Source: Brumimicrobium sp964346075 | GTDB taxonomy: Bacteria > Bacteroidota > Bacteroidia > Flavobacteriales_D > Crocinitomicaceae | Direction of reading: 5' to 3' | DNA: 58,336 nucleotides | NCBI GenBank assembly: GCA_964346075.1 | Contig: CAYFTH010000001.1 | Span: forward strand, 1-58,336 | Position numbers and translations under genes: made by a program | Part shown: positions 23,790 to 33,359 of the stretch, in pieces | How the letters are laid out: each line of letters starts with the position of its first letter | Position numbering within the stretch: the stretch's first letter is position 1 | The notes under the pieces: model-generated | What the model was told of the DNA's origin: nothing | Databases searched by the model: none | Seen by the model: the letters and a program-made list of their open reading frames with translations, nothing else

Positions 23790-26708
23790 CTAATTCCTTA
23801 CGGGAAAAAGCTTATAAATTTCTTTTTGTATATCCGTACGAATATCCATTTTCACCAGTTTCCAATTGTCTCCTTTTGGATATACGCGGTTGGATAAAAA
23901 CACATAATTCACTCCATTTGCAGGATCGGCCCAAGCTTGTGTACCAGTAAAACCAGAATGACCAAAGGATTCAAGTGATACCAACTCACACGTTGGACCT
24001 CCTTTCAAGTTCCGGACAGGCTTGTCAAAACCGGCCCCTCTTCTATTACTGGGACAAAATTGGCAAGAAGTATAAGCTTGAACTACTTCGCCTGGTATAT
24101 ATTCGCGTCTTCCATAGGTTCCTTTGTTTAAAAATAGTTGCATCATTTTAGCCAAATCTACCGCATTTGCAAACACACCTGCGTGTCCACCGACGCCGTC
24201 TGTCATTGCAGCCCCCATATCGTGTACATAACCGTGAACTAACTGGTGCCTGAAATAGTCGTCGCGTTCCGTTGGGGCAATGCGTTTAACCGAAAACGAT
24301 TTTAAAGGATGATATCCCATGGTACGCAACCCCATAGGATCAAAAAAAGTTGAATGCACAAAGTCTTCCATGGGTAAGCCCGATTGTTGCTCTACAATTT
24401 TCTTGACGAAATAGTACCCCAGGTCGGAATAACGGTAATTACCTCGAGCTCTTAGCCGCGTTGACAAAATCCGTTCATAAATGGTTGTTTCGTAATCGTC
24501 CAAAATAAACAAACCTCGTGCTACTTGAGTTTTCATACTATCATTGGGTATCTTAGCATAGTATTTTTCGCTCGGAAAACCATCATCCAGTGTAGCAGTA
24601 TAAAAAGGGATCCAGGGAGATAACCCCGCTTGATGAGCCATCATATCTTTGAGTAAAATACGTTCGTATGCGGTACCACGCGTTATTTCCAAATACTCCC
24701 CTAGTCTTGAGTCTAACGAAAATCGCTCCTTTCCTTGTAAATGCATGAGGCTCGCTGTTGACGCAATAATTTTTGTAACAGAAGCTAAATCGTATAATGT
24801 ACTATTATCAATGGGTCGGAGCGAATCATAGGTCTGGTGACCAAACGATTTCTCGTAGATCAACTTTCCGTCCTTTGCAATCACAATCTGACAGCCAGGA
24901 TAGGCTTTTTCACAAATTCCACGTTGAGCGATAGAATCAATAGCAGAGAAATCAGACCTTTGCAATCCGAACTCCATGGGTACCGTATATTTCAATCGCG
25001 ATGCCACGGGTGTTTCGGCAAAATAACCTTCCTGATAAACCTCATTCAAAGTAACAGTTAGCGGAGTCTCTGATTGAAAGCCACCAAAAAGCAATTGAGC
25101 TACGCGATCCAATGTTGGTAATTCCTGCTCGTAAGTCAGAACTACAGCATCCACATCAGCAAACACCTCCCAATCCTTAGCGACAAATGGATGACCGTAA
25201 AATGTAACGTAACTGTTCACTGCAGCGGGTATATGTTGCATGAGTTCTTCCCATGCCGAAGGATAGGGCTGTATGGTTGCTGTGAGTGACCGAATAGGAA
25301 AGATATTAATGAATATATTGTCGAATTCGTCTGAATATTCTTGCAAATATCGAATTACTTCTTCTGATGAATAAGCATGCAGGTATTTTGCTTCACTGTA
25401 CTTACCGAAACGATCCTTGAAAGCTATTGCATCATTTCCTAAATTAATCACCAAATTGCTTTCATTTGCATCTTTTACTGGAATGACCTGATCATTTTTC
25501 AACACTGTGATTGCCTTTTCATAACTAGCCGTCTCCACATAAGACAATTTCTCAGCTGGTGGAAAAGTCCGTTTATCTTTTCGTGTTTCAATATGATATT
25601 TTGCCCTTAAAATTTTCAAGCATTTACGATCAATCGTTTTTTCGCTGTACTCCCCATTTTTCACGGCTTGCACAATGCGATTAATCGCTTTTTGAGGATT
25701 TCTTGGGTATAACAAGATGTCGTTCCCAGCCATGTAAGCCTTGACGTCAATAGCTTCAGCGTCAAAATAACGCGCCAACTCGTCATCTCTGAGATCTCCA
25801 CTGATGATTAAACCATCAAATTTCAGTTCGTTCTTCAGTATTTCCTGAATCACGTGAGGCGAGAAACTCGCGGGAATGCCGGTAGAGTCTATTGCAGGAA
25901 CCTCTATATTAGACATCATAACTGCAGATGCACGGCTCAAGCGCCCCATCTTAAAGGGTGCCCAGTAAATCTTTTCTAATTTTTCCAGACTAATAGCGGA
26001 ACGCCTCAATTTATGATCCTGATCACCAACTTGCTCAGGATGTAAGGGAAAATACTTCATAGCACTAAGGACGTTGTTTTCTTGTAATCCTTGAATGAGT
26101 GCCCTCGACTGTTTAGCAACCGTTAATGGATTTTCTCCGTAAGTTTCCATTTGTTGAGCCTTGTCCATTTCAGCAGAGCTCACGTTGACGGCTGGTCCCA
26201 AACAAAAATTCACACCAAGGTTTCGCATATCATGACTCATCGCTGTGTTCAGCGTACGCGACCATTCCTCTTCATTCACTGCGCCCGAGGTTAACGGAAA
26301 AGGATATTTCTTTGACTTCCAAATCTGTTTACTGAGTCCCCAGGTGGCATCCATAGCGATCAATAAGGGTAACATCGAACTCTCTTGAAAACGATGAATT
26401 ACTTCTTTCGTTTGATCATATTCACCGCGCCCTAAAACTATTCCACCAACATTAAAATGGGTGATTAGTGAATCTACTTTTTTGAGCTCTTCCTCTCCCT
26501 TATATGTAGGAACGCGAATAATAAAACTCTGGGCAATCTTTTCACTCAGCGTCATCTCCTCCATTTGTGCCTGCGCCCAATCGCTGCTGGATTTATAAAA
26601 GTCAGCCATCGAAGATGAAGATTGTCCAAAAGATTGATTAACAACGGCTAATAAAACAACAAAAACAAAACTGCTCAAGATATTATAACTGTCTACTTTC
26701 ATTCGCAT
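23790..26708 (-). CDS. GH3-like domain fused to a serine hydrolase (beta-lactamase fold), exported
   Basis: The 972-residue protein has a signal peptide (about residues 1-29), a glycoside hydrolase family 3 N-domain (about 40-370), a linker/sandwich domain (about 390-570) and a class C beta-lactamase-type domain (about 585-965). The lactamase part is complete, with SVTK (Ser643, Lys646), YSD for the YxN motif and HSG. The GH3 part looks inactive. Where family members read KHFPGHG it has KYFPLHP (218-224), and where the nucleophile Asp should follow Ser it has Gly304 (ISGDL). Relatives act on peptidoglycan fragments or peptides in the periplasm. Here only the serine hydrolase activity is expected. 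Confidence 0.88.
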   Translation of the reverse strand: MRMKVDSYNILSSFVFVVLLAVVNQSFGQSSSSMADFYKSSSDWAQAQMEEMTLSEKIAQSFIIRVPTYKGEEELKKVDSLITHFNVGGIVLGRGEYDQTKEVIHRFQESSMLPLLIAMDATWGLSKQIWKSKKYPFPLTSGAVNEEEWSRTLNTAMSHDMRNLGVNFCLGPAVNVSSAEMDKAQQMETYGENPLTVAKQSRALIQGLQENNVLSAMKYFPLHPEQVGDQDHKLRRSAISLEKLEKIYWAPFKMGRLSRASAVMMSNIEVPAIDSTGIPASFSPHVIQEILKNELKFDGLIISGDLRDDELARYFDAEAIDVKAYMAGNDILLYPRNPQKAINRIVQAVKNGEYSEKTIDRKCLKILRAKYHIETRKDKRTFPPAEKLSYVETASYEKAITVLKNDQVIPVKDANESNLVINLGNDAIAFKDRFGKYSEAKYLHAYSSEEVIRYLQEYSDEFDNIFINIFPIRSLTATIQPYPSAWEELMQHIPAAVNSYVTFYGHPFVAKDWEVFADVDAVVLTYEQELPTLDRVAQLLFGGFQSETPLTVTLNEVYQEGYFAETPVASRLKYTVPMEFGLQRSDFSAIDSIAQRGICEKAYPGCQIVIAKDGKLIYEKSFGHQTYDSLRPIDNSTLYDLASVTKIIASTASLMHLQGKERFSLDSRLGEYLEITRGTAYERILLKDMMAHQAGLSPWIPFYTATLDDGFPSEKYYAKIPNDSMKTQVARGLFILDDYETTIYERILSTRLRARGNYRYSDLGYYFVKKIVEQQSGLPMEDFVHSTFFDPMGLRTMGYHPLKSFSVKRIAPTERDDYFRHQLVHGYVHDMGAAMTDGVGGHAGVFANAVDLAKMMQLFLNKGTYGRREYIPGEVVQAYTSCQFCPSNRRGAGFDKPVRNLKGGPTCELVSLESFGHSGFTGTQAWADPANGVNYVFLSNRVYPKGDNWKLVKMDIRTDIQKEIYKLFPVRN

Positions 26709-26921
26709 GCCCTATCACTCCGTTAATTCATTCTGATACATATTCAATTCGCTGCCTTTATGTCACAACCATATCTCTGGAACAAAAATTGAAGTAACAA
26801 ATATAAGGAAACGATTAATTTAAGTTCCTTCAAAAGGATTATTGTGTGAAGACTTTTAATAAGGTATCAAGTATATTTATTTTAGTTATCTTTATCTGTT
26901 GATGAAAAAATATTGTAAAAT

Positions 26922-27254
26922 ATGTTAGAACGCATCCGGTTCATGAAAGTGAACAGCAACAAACAATTTGATTATACACCGCGTTATTATAACGAGCGCA
27001 AGGAGCGAATTGAAAAAATGAAAGCCGCTCACGAGAATAAAGATGATGGTGACGCGATGCAACGGCGCGAAGCTTTGCGCGATCGGCTCCAAACAACATG
27101 GGCAATGGATAATACTGTTTCCAACCATGCCCGTTCGGCTAACATTCGATTAATCGTAATACTTGTTGCTCTATTGGCTGGCACATACTTTATTCTCGAT
27201 TATGTCGATATCTTTGCAGCAGAAATTACAAAAATTGAAGGACCAGAAAAGTAA
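26922..27254 (+). CDS. Small single-pass membrane protein upstream of mutL
   Basis: The 110-residue protein has a charged cytosolic part (FDYTPRYYNERKERIEKMKA and more Lys/Glu-rich helix) and one hydrophobic helix near the end (LIVILVALLAGTYFILDYV). The same small gene, starting with FxYxPRYY, commonly precedes mutL in Bacteroidota and is sometimes mislabelled as a riboflavin synthase subunit. There is no evidence of that function here. It is 5 bp from mutL, so it is the first gene of the operon. The start might be the second ATG (26943). Confidence 0.75.
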   Translation: MLERIRFMKVNSNKQFDYTPRYYNERKERIEKMKAAHENKDDGDAMQRREALRDRLQTTWAMDNTVSNHARSANIRLIVILVALLAGTYFILDYVDIFAAEITKIEGPEK

Positions 27255-27259
27255 GATTA

Positions 27260-29071
27260 ATGAGTGAAGTCATTCATTTATTACCCGATAATATAGCGAA
27301 TCAAATTGCTGCCGGAGAAGTTATTCAGCGACCAGCTTCCGTAGTGAAAGAATTAATTGAAAATGCCGTAGATGCTGGAGCTTCACATATAGAGCTTCAC
27401 ATCAAGGATGCTGGTAAGACGTCAATACAAGTTATTGATGACGGTCGCGGAATGACTGAAGGCGACGCGCGCATGAGCTTTGAAAGGCACGCTACAAGCA
27501 AGCTACAGTCTGCTGACGATCTTTTCAAACTTTCCACCAAAGGATTTCGTGGAGAGGCCCTGGCGTCAATTGCAGCAATAGCCCACGTCGAGCTGGAAAC
27601 AGTCTTCGAATCTGCAGCTGTAGGCACACAAATTAAAATGGCTGGAAGCAAACTAGAAAACCTTGAACCCATTGCACGGTCAAAAGGAACTGCTATTACG
27701 GTCAAAAATCTTTTTTTCAACGTCCCTGCTCGCCGGAACTTTTTGAAGTCAGATCAAGTAGAAACGAAACATATTGTTGAAGAGTTTAACCGCATAGCAC
27801 TCACACATCCTGAAATCGCCTTTAAGTTCTCACACAATGGAAATGTGCTCCAGGATTTACTCAGCGCTAAACTGAGAAAGCGCATTGTGGATCTCTTCGG
27901 AATGAATTTTAATAAAAAGCTCGTACCGATTGAAGAAAAGACCGACATTGTCACGATCAAAGGATTTATTGGAAAACCTGAATTCGTGCGAAAAAAGAGA
28001 GGTGAACAGTATTTTTTTGTCAATAACCGTTTCTTTAAAAACAGTTATCTGAATCACGCGGTGACACAAGCTTTTGATAATTTAATTCCTCCGAAAACTT
28101 TTCCTGCATATTTCATCTATTTTGAAGTGCCTCCCAATTCACTGGACGTGAATATTCACCCCACTAAAACAGAAGTGAAGTTTGAGGATGAACGCAATAT
28201 TTACAGTATTTTGCGAAGCACCATAAAGCTAGCTCTTGGGAAATACAATATCGCTCCGAGCATCGATTTTGAGCACGAACCGCAATTTGATCTTCCAAAC
28301 GAAGAACGCCAAAAACCTGTTCAACCTCCATCGATTCAGGTTGACCCCGATTATAATCCTTTCCAAAAAACAAGTGCTTCAAGAGCTCCTTCCGCAACCT
28401 CACCTTCTTCTGGTGCATTGAAGCCCAATCGAGAAGACTGGGAAAATTATTACGATATCACGGAGGATCAAGTTGCTCCAGAGACGACGAACACCACTGT
28501 TCCTGAAGAAGATACTGGAGGAAAAAAACTACAGGTACATAATAAATTTGCGCTGGTTCAGGTCAAGACTGGAATCATGCTTATAGATCTCAAACGCGCC
28601 AAAGAACGCATACTCTATGATGATTTAATGGAGCAATTTATGCTGACTCCGATCGCTTCCCAGCAGCTCATGTTTCCTTTTGAGCATAACATGCAATATG
28701 CAGAGAAGTTAGAATGGGAAAACAACAAAACTTCGCTCAAACGACTTGGTTTTAACTGGGAATGGCGCGATAATACCATTATCCTGTCAGGTGCTCCATC
28801 TTTTCTAGAAGATGAAGACATCGCACAGTGTCTGGATGCCATTTCAGAAAAGGTGGCTCATGAAGAAATTGATAAAGGAGAACTGGCCCACGAACTGATT
28901 CGAACGTTGTCGGAAGCAGCGAATACCCGTAAACTGCATCAACTTCAACCTGAAGAATTGAACCACATCATCGATCGGTTGTTTCAAAGTGAACAGCATC
29001 AATTCTCTCCAAGCGGACGTAGAATCATGAATACAATAGCATTAGAAGAATTAAACAATTATTTGAAATGA
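27260..29071 (+). CDS. mutL: DNA mismatch repair endonuclease/ATPase MutL
   Basis: A GHKL ATPase of 603 residues. The N-terminal part has IAAGEVIQRPASVVKELIEN, the ATP-lid residues DDGRGM and KGFRGEALASI, and the transducer motif FFVNNRF. A proline/serine-rich linker spans about 340-400. The C-terminal domain is short and I do not see the DQHAxxE endonuclease motif; the matching place reads MLIDLKRAKERI. MutL links MutS to downstream repair steps. Its stop overlaps the first rhomboid gene's ATG by 4 bp (ATGA), so they are co-translated. Confidence 0.96.
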   Translation: MSEVIHLLPDNIANQIAAGEVIQRPASVVKELIENAVDAGASHIELHIKDAGKTSIQVIDDGRGMTEGDARMSFERHATSKLQSADDLFKLSTKGFRGEALASIAAIAHVELETVFESAAVGTQIKMAGSKLENLEPIARSKGTAITVKNLFFNVPARRNFLKSDQVETKHIVEEFNRIALTHPEIAFKFSHNGNVLQDLLSAKLRKRIVDLFGMNFNKKLVPIEEKTDIVTIKGFIGKPEFVRKKRGEQYFFVNNRFFKNSYLNHAVTQAFDNLIPPKTFPAYFIYFEVPPNSLDVNIHPTKTEVKFEDERNIYSILRSTIKLALGKYNIAPSIDFEHEPQFDLPNEERQKPVQPPSIQVDPDYNPFQKTSASRAPSATSPSSGALKPNREDWENYYDITEDQVAPETTNTTVPEEDTGGKKLQVHNKFALVQVKTGIMLIDLKRAKERILYDDLMEQFMLTPIASQQLMFPFEHNMQYAEKLEWENNKTSLKRLGFNWEWRDNTIILSGAPSFLEDEDIAQCLDAISEKVAHEEIDKGELAHELIRTLSEAANTRKLHQLQPEELNHIIDRLFQSEQHQFSPSGRRIMNTIALEELNNYLK

Positions 29072-29832
29072 ACGGTATTTTAGGAAATATGCCCCCGGTT
29101 GTCAAGAACTTGTTATTACTTAATGTAATCATGTTCATTGTTTCCTGGCTTGGTCAAGCGCAAGGCATTCCAATGATTCAATTACTCGGAGGTTATGTCT
29201 TTAACTCGCCATTTTTTGAGCCTTACCAATTAGTGACCCATTTTTTCATGCACGCGGGACTTTTCCACATATTCTTTAACATGTTTGCATTGGTTATTTT
29301 TGGGTCAGCCCTCGAACAGGTCTGGGGCCCTAAGCGTTTCTTCATTTTTTATGTAGCCACAGCGGTAGGTGCTTTTTTACTGCATCAAATCATCGGTTAC
29401 ATCGAAGTCAAAAATATTGAGGAACAGCTGTATGCCGCTGGCTACAATGATCTTTACAAATTGCAAGATCAAATTAGTGCACTTAGGAATGGTCAAATCA
29501 GTTCTTTTACACCTCCTGTTCCTGGAACGAATCACTTGATTGAACAGTATATGGCAGGCATATCTATTCCAGTAGTGGGGGCTTCCGGAGCCGTTTACGG
29601 AGTATTAGTAGGTTTTGGTTACCTGTTCCCGAATACGCAATTGATGCTATTATTTCCTCCCATTCCTATTAAAGCAAAATGGCTGGTCATTATCATGGTA
29701 GGAATCGCTCTATTTAACTCGATTCAACGGAATCCGGGTGACAATATCGCCCATTTGGCACACCTTGGCGGTGCGATCGTAGGATTTATCCTCGTTTTCA
29801 TATGGCAAAAGAATAAACGAAAATTTTATTAA
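29068..29832 (+). CDS. Rhomboid-family intramembrane serine protease (first of two)
   Basis: The 254-residue, six-helix membrane protein has the rhomboid active site: HAGLFHIFFNMFAL before the nucleophile, GASGAVYG (catalytic Ser) and HLAHLGG (catalytic His). An insert of about 45 residues lies between the third helix and the catalytic helix (KNIEEQLYAAGYNDLYKLQD onward). It should cut helices of other membrane proteins in the inner membrane. The gene overlaps mutL by 4 bp and is followed 1 bp later by a second rhomboid gene. Confidence 0.93.
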   Translation: MNGILGNMPPVVKNLLLLNVIMFIVSWLGQAQGIPMIQLLGGYVFNSPFFEPYQLVTHFFMHAGLFHIFFNMFALVIFGSALEQVWGPKRFFIFYVATAVGAFLLHQIIGYIEVKNIEEQLYAAGYNDLYKLQDQISALRNGQISSFTPPVPGTNHLIEQYMAGISIPVVGASGAVYGVLVGFGYLFPNTQLMLLFPPIPIKAKWLVIIMVGIALFNSIQRNPGDNIAHLAHLGGAIVGFILVFIWQKNKRKFY

Positions 29833-29833
29833 A

Positions 29834-30757
29834 ATGAATCGCAGCTTTTCTGATGAAATCAAATACCAATGGAAATATGGTGGGATGCACATCAAACTCA
29901 TTGGTGTCAATCTAGCGGTATTTTTATTGATAGGCCTAATGATCGTCATTGGCCGTCTATCTGTGAGTAGCGACATTAACCCCGTTCTGCCCATTCTGCA
30001 TGATATCTTTACACTACAAGGAAGCTGGCAAGGGTTCCTAAGTCATCCCTGGGGGTTGGTCACCAGCATTTTTGCGCACTTTGAGCTATTTCACTTCTTT
30101 TTTAATATGCTCTTTTTGTATTTTATCTCTCGCTTTTTTCTCATGTATTTCTCCAATCAGCGTATGCTATACACCTACATTCTTGGGGGTATTATGGGTG
30201 GGCTTTTTCAAATAATTGCGTACGCCGTTTTCCCTGCACTACAAGGAGCAGAGATTTTTGTAGTTGGCGCCTCTGGATCAGTAATGGCTATTTTTATGGC
30301 GGCCGCATTTCATCGTCCCATGGCAGAGGTTTATTTATTCGGTGTTATTAAACTTAAAATGATCTTTATTGCTGGTATCTTTATTCTCATGGATCTATTG
30401 CGCATGGGATCAACAGATAACGTAGCTCATTTTGCCCACTTGGGCGGTATTGCCTTTGGAATACTCTCCATTCAGAATATCAACTCTAAAAATAACATTG
30501 TCAATTGGACGCAACGTACCGTTGAAAACATTAAGAAAAGCGTTCGAGGAGAACCAAAAATGCGCGTACATAAAGGAGGGAAGAAAACAGGGAAGAAAAA
30601 ATATAATACGCGTTCAGACGAGGCCTATCGTGCCCACAAAAAAGCAACTCAGGAAGAAATCGATGCCATCTTAGATAAGATTTCAAAATCAGGTTACGAC
30701 AGCCTTACAAAAAAAGAGAAACAGCAATTGTTTGATCAAAGTAAACGCAATGGCTGA
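29834..30757 (+). CDS. Rhomboid-family protease (second of two) with basic C-terminal tail
   Basis: A second rhomboid of 307 residues keeps the catalytic Ser in GASGSVMA and the His in HFAHLGG, with FELFHFFFNML earlier. Unlike its neighbour, it carries a cytosolic tail of about 85 residues rich in Lys and Arg (KKTGKKKYNTRSDEAYRAHK, then EEIDAILDKISKSGYDSLTK). The ending EEIDAILDKI..GYDSLTKKEK..L is a conserved tail seen on Bacteroidota rhomboids. Its last 8 bp overlap the start of the next gene. Confidence 0.92.
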   Translation: MNRSFSDEIKYQWKYGGMHIKLIGVNLAVFLLIGLMIVIGRLSVSSDINPVLPILHDIFTLQGSWQGFLSHPWGLVTSIFAHFELFHFFFNMLFLYFISRFFLMYFSNQRMLYTYILGGIMGGLFQIIAYAVFPALQGAEIFVVGASGSVMAIFMAAAFHRPMAEVYLFGVIKLKMIFIAGIFILMDLLRMGSTDNVAHFAHLGGIAFGILSIQNINSKNNIVNWTQRTVENIKKSVRGEPKMRVHKGGKKTGKKKYNTRSDEAYRAHKKATQEEIDAILDKISKSGYDSLTKKEKQQLFDQSKRNG

Positions 30758-31865
30758 ACCTGGGAAATCGTTATTGCGCATTTTACGGATCGCAATAGTT
30801 ATTATTACGATAGCTGTGTTGGCAGCGCTCGGCCTGAGTTATTTGAGTGCTTACGTTTCTCCAGCAACTGTTTGGTGGTTCCAGTTATTCGGTCTGGCCT
30901 ACCCCATTCTAGCTATAGGTAGTATTATTGGTATTATTGTCCTTTATTTTATACGTAAAAAATGGATGGTTGCCGGCCTTATCATCTTACTCATCGGAAC
31001 ACCCGTCCACATCCGTTATATCGGCGGAAACTGGTGGAACTCCGGTAGCTCAACACCTAAAAAAACAATTGCAGTGGCATCATTTAATGTTCGTTTATTT
31101 GATATCTATAAATGGTTGCACCCTGAGCTCGATAAAAGTGAAATGTTATTTCATCAATATATTAAAAAACTCGATGCAGACATCTTGTGCTTTCAAGAAT
31201 ACGCTTCGGATGAGAGAAAAACAAATCATATGCATCCAGGGAGTATCCTGTCAGCAGGTAGTTTTAAAAGCTACTCAGAAGAACTCACTGCACAGACCAA
31301 AAATATTGATTTTGGGTTGGCCATTTATACCAAAGGAAAAATTGTACAAAATGGGCTCATCAATGATGAAAATAAACTGTATAGCCTGTTTGCCGACATT
31401 GCGCTGCATGGAGACACCGTACGCGTCTATAACACCCACCTTCAGAGTATCCGCTTTCAACAAGATGAATACTCACTTTTTGATGGTAAAGCATTGAGTA
31501 AAAAAAGTTTTTTTGATCGTGTGAGCGGTGTTTTAAGAAAATTAAAGCGCGCCTATCCAGAACGTATCAAGCAAACTAATGAGTTGATCAAACATGCCGC
31601 TAGTTCAACCTATCCTGTAATTATTTGTGGAGACTTCAACGAACCACCTTCTTCCTACATTTATACGACGTTCAATCGTCAATACAAAGATGCTTTTCGA
31701 TCAGAGGGTAGCGGAACAGGAAGAACGTATGCCGGAAAAATTCCAGCGGGGCGAATTGACTACATATTTGCTGATAAACATTTCGATATTTTTTCATTCG
31801 ACATTCTCAACGATCAACCCTTGAGCGATCACTTCCCTATAATAACTGAACTGCACTTAAAATAA
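30750..31865 (+). CDS. Membrane-anchored endonuclease/exonuclease/phosphatase-family protein
   Basis: I start at ATG 30750, overlapping the rhomboid stop by 8 bp; the frame also has a TTG 18 bp earlier. The 371-residue protein has three hydrophobic helices in the first 105 residues and then an EEP catalytic domain: ASFNVRLFD, DILCFQE (metal Glu), GDFNEPPSS (catalytic Asp/Asn) and SDHFPI (catalytic Asp-His). The domain should hydrolyse a phosphodiester or phosphomonoester outside the cytosolic membrane face or in the periplasm. The substrate is unknown. It is the last gene of the mutL-rhomboid run. Confidence 0.88.
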   Translation: MAEPGKSLLRILRIAIVIITIAVLAALGLSYLSAYVSPATVWWFQLFGLAYPILAIGSIIGIIVLYFIRKKWMVAGLIILLIGTPVHIRYIGGNWWNSGSSTPKKTIAVASFNVRLFDIYKWLHPELDKSEMLFHQYIKKLDADILCFQEYASDERKTNHMHPGSILSAGSFKSYSEELTAQTKNIDFGLAIYTKGKIVQNGLINDENKLYSLFADIALHGDTVRVYNTHLQSIRFQQDEYSLFDGKALSKKSFFDRVSGVLRKLKRAYPERIKQTNELIKHAASSTYPVIICGDFNEPPSSYIYTTFNRQYKDAFRSEGSGTGRTYAGKIPAGRIDYIFADKHFDIFSFDILNDQPLSDHFPIITELHLK

Positions 31866-31924
31866 AAGACGTTTAGACGAAAATTGAAAGTGTTATAAGT
31901 AACCAAAGTAATTCCTTTAAACAA

Positions 31925-32866
31925 CTAGAATAACAAATAGATATAAGTGATATAAATCAAAAAGAGAATAACTCCACTAAACCGACCTACTTTTTTGCGT
32001 ATAACAATCATTGGTAATAACAGGATCGCTATACCCAGCATCCATAACAAATCCCAACTCAGTATTCCCTCACCAATTTCAATGGGCTGCACAATACTCG
32101 TCAACCCCAAAACGATCATAATATTGAAAATATTACTACCGATAAGATTTCCTACAGAAATATCAGTCTCTTTTTTGACAGCTGCTACAATACTGGTTGC
32201 GAGTTCTGGAACTGATGTTCCAAAGGCTACTACTGTAATACCTATAACATGTTTAGATAGACCAAACGCTTCTGCTAATCCCGTAGCTCCTGCTACTAAC
32301 CAGTTAGAACCAAAATAAAGCCCTATCAAGCCGAGCAGCAGAAAGCCAAGATGCTTGATCAAGGAGATCTTTTGAGCGCTCTCTTCAACTCCATCCAATT
32401 GAATAGCCCGTTTTTCAGATTTACGTGATTTGCGAATAATAAAAACAATGAACACTACTAATAGTGAAAAGAGGACTATTCCCTCCCAGCGGTCTATGGA
32501 TAAATTCAAAGCAAAAAAGTAAAAGAGCAAAGAAGCGAACATCATCATTGGCCAATCAAATCGAATGGTGTTACGTGCAACAGGGACGGGAAAAATCAGG
32601 ACGGTCACCCCTAAAACCAACGCTATATTAGCAATATTTGATCCAATAACATTGCCGATAGCAATTTCGGGCAGCCCTTGACTCGCCGAATTAAGTGATA
32701 CGAGCAGCTCTGGTGCCGATGTACCAAAAGAAACGACCGTCATTCCAATTACCAACCTTGAAAGCTTTGCCTTTGCAGCTATACCAACAGCACCTTTCAC
32801 CAAAAAATCACCGCCGCCTATGAGTGCTATAAAACCGATAACAACCCAAAGAATATCAATCGTCAT
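31925..32866 (-). CDS. Calcium/sodium antiporter of the CaCA family (YrbG-like)
   Basis: A membrane protein of 313 residues with two inverted alpha-repeats, the hallmark of cation/Ca2+ exchangers: FGTSAPELLVSLNSA...GNVIGSNIANIALVLG near the N-terminus and FGTSVPELATSIV...GNLIGSNIFNIMIVLG in the second half. The repeated Glu in SAPEL/SVPEL binds the cation. It exchanges Ca2+ for Na+ or H+ across the inner membrane. Its start overlaps the end of the TatA-like gene by 11 bp, so both are made from one transcript. Confidence 0.94.
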   Translation of the reverse strand: MTIDILWVVIGFIALIGGGDFLVKGAVGIAAKAKLSRLVIGMTVVSFGTSAPELLVSLNSASQGLPEIAIGNVIGSNIANIALVLGVTVLIFPVPVARNTIRFDWPMMMFASLLFYFFALNLSIDRWEGIVLFSLLVVFIVFIIRKSRKSEKRAIQLDGVEESAQKISLIKHLGFLLLGLIGLYFGSNWLVAGATGLAEAFGLSKHVIGITVVAFGTSVPELATSIVAAVKKETDISVGNLIGSNIFNIMIVLGLTSIVQPIEIGEGILSWDLLWMLGIAILLLPMIVIRKKVGRFSGVILFLIYITYIYLLF

Positions 32867-33251
32867 GCGGTTTATTTTTAGTAGTTTCTTCTTTTATAAC
32901 ACGATTTTTTTCATGCTGCCCCTTTTTTTCTGGTGAACTTGAAGGATGATGCCCTGAATCCTTAATGGATTTTTTCATTTCCTCAGCGGAACGCGATATA
33001 TTTTCAAAAGGTTTTTCAACGTTTTTCTTTGCATCGTGAAGCGTGCGGTTAATATTCATGTCGCGTTTCATATCGCGACTTGATCGGGATATCTCATCCT
33101 GAATATCCTGACCAGCATCTTTAATTTGGCGAATTCCCCGACCCAGTGATCGCGACATTCCAGGAATGCTCTTAGCACCAAAAAAAATGAGCACAAATAG
33201 TAAAATAATGACTATTTCCGATCCCGCTATACTATTTAGAAACAAAATCAT
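32856..33251 (-). CDS. TatA/TatE-family twin-arginine translocase component
   Basis: The protein (131 residues) has one short N-terminal membrane helix (EIVIILLFVLIFFGAKSIPG), the FGAKSIPGMSRSLGRGIRQI segment that matches TatA's FGPKKLPELxxxxG and the amphipathic helix after it. A charged, disordered tail follows, ending in a His/Lys-rich stretch. TatA oligomers form the conduit for folded proteins. TatC is not in the window. It overlaps the antiporter gene by 11 bp. TatA and TatB cannot be told apart by this alone, though the short helix favours TatA. Confidence 0.85.
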   Translation of the reverse strand: MILFLNSIAGSEIVIILLFVLIFFGAKSIPGMSRSLGRGIRQIKDAGQDIQDEISRSSRDMKRDMNINRTLHDAKKNVEKPFENISRSAEEMKKSIKDSGHHPSSSPEKKGQHEKNRVIKEETTKNKPHDD

Positions 33252-33359
33252 CGGCGCAAAGGTACGAGAAATTGATTAAAGATAAATTCCATGACTCATG
33301 AAATATTTTGCGGAATCCACAGTGCTGTAAATCTTCGTCTATTCAATAATAGCTTAACG

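Noticed and set aside
26922..27254. Riboflavin synthase subunit
   Set aside because: Database names for the small protein before mutL sometimes say this, but it has one membrane helix and no lumazine synthase or riboflavin synthase features.
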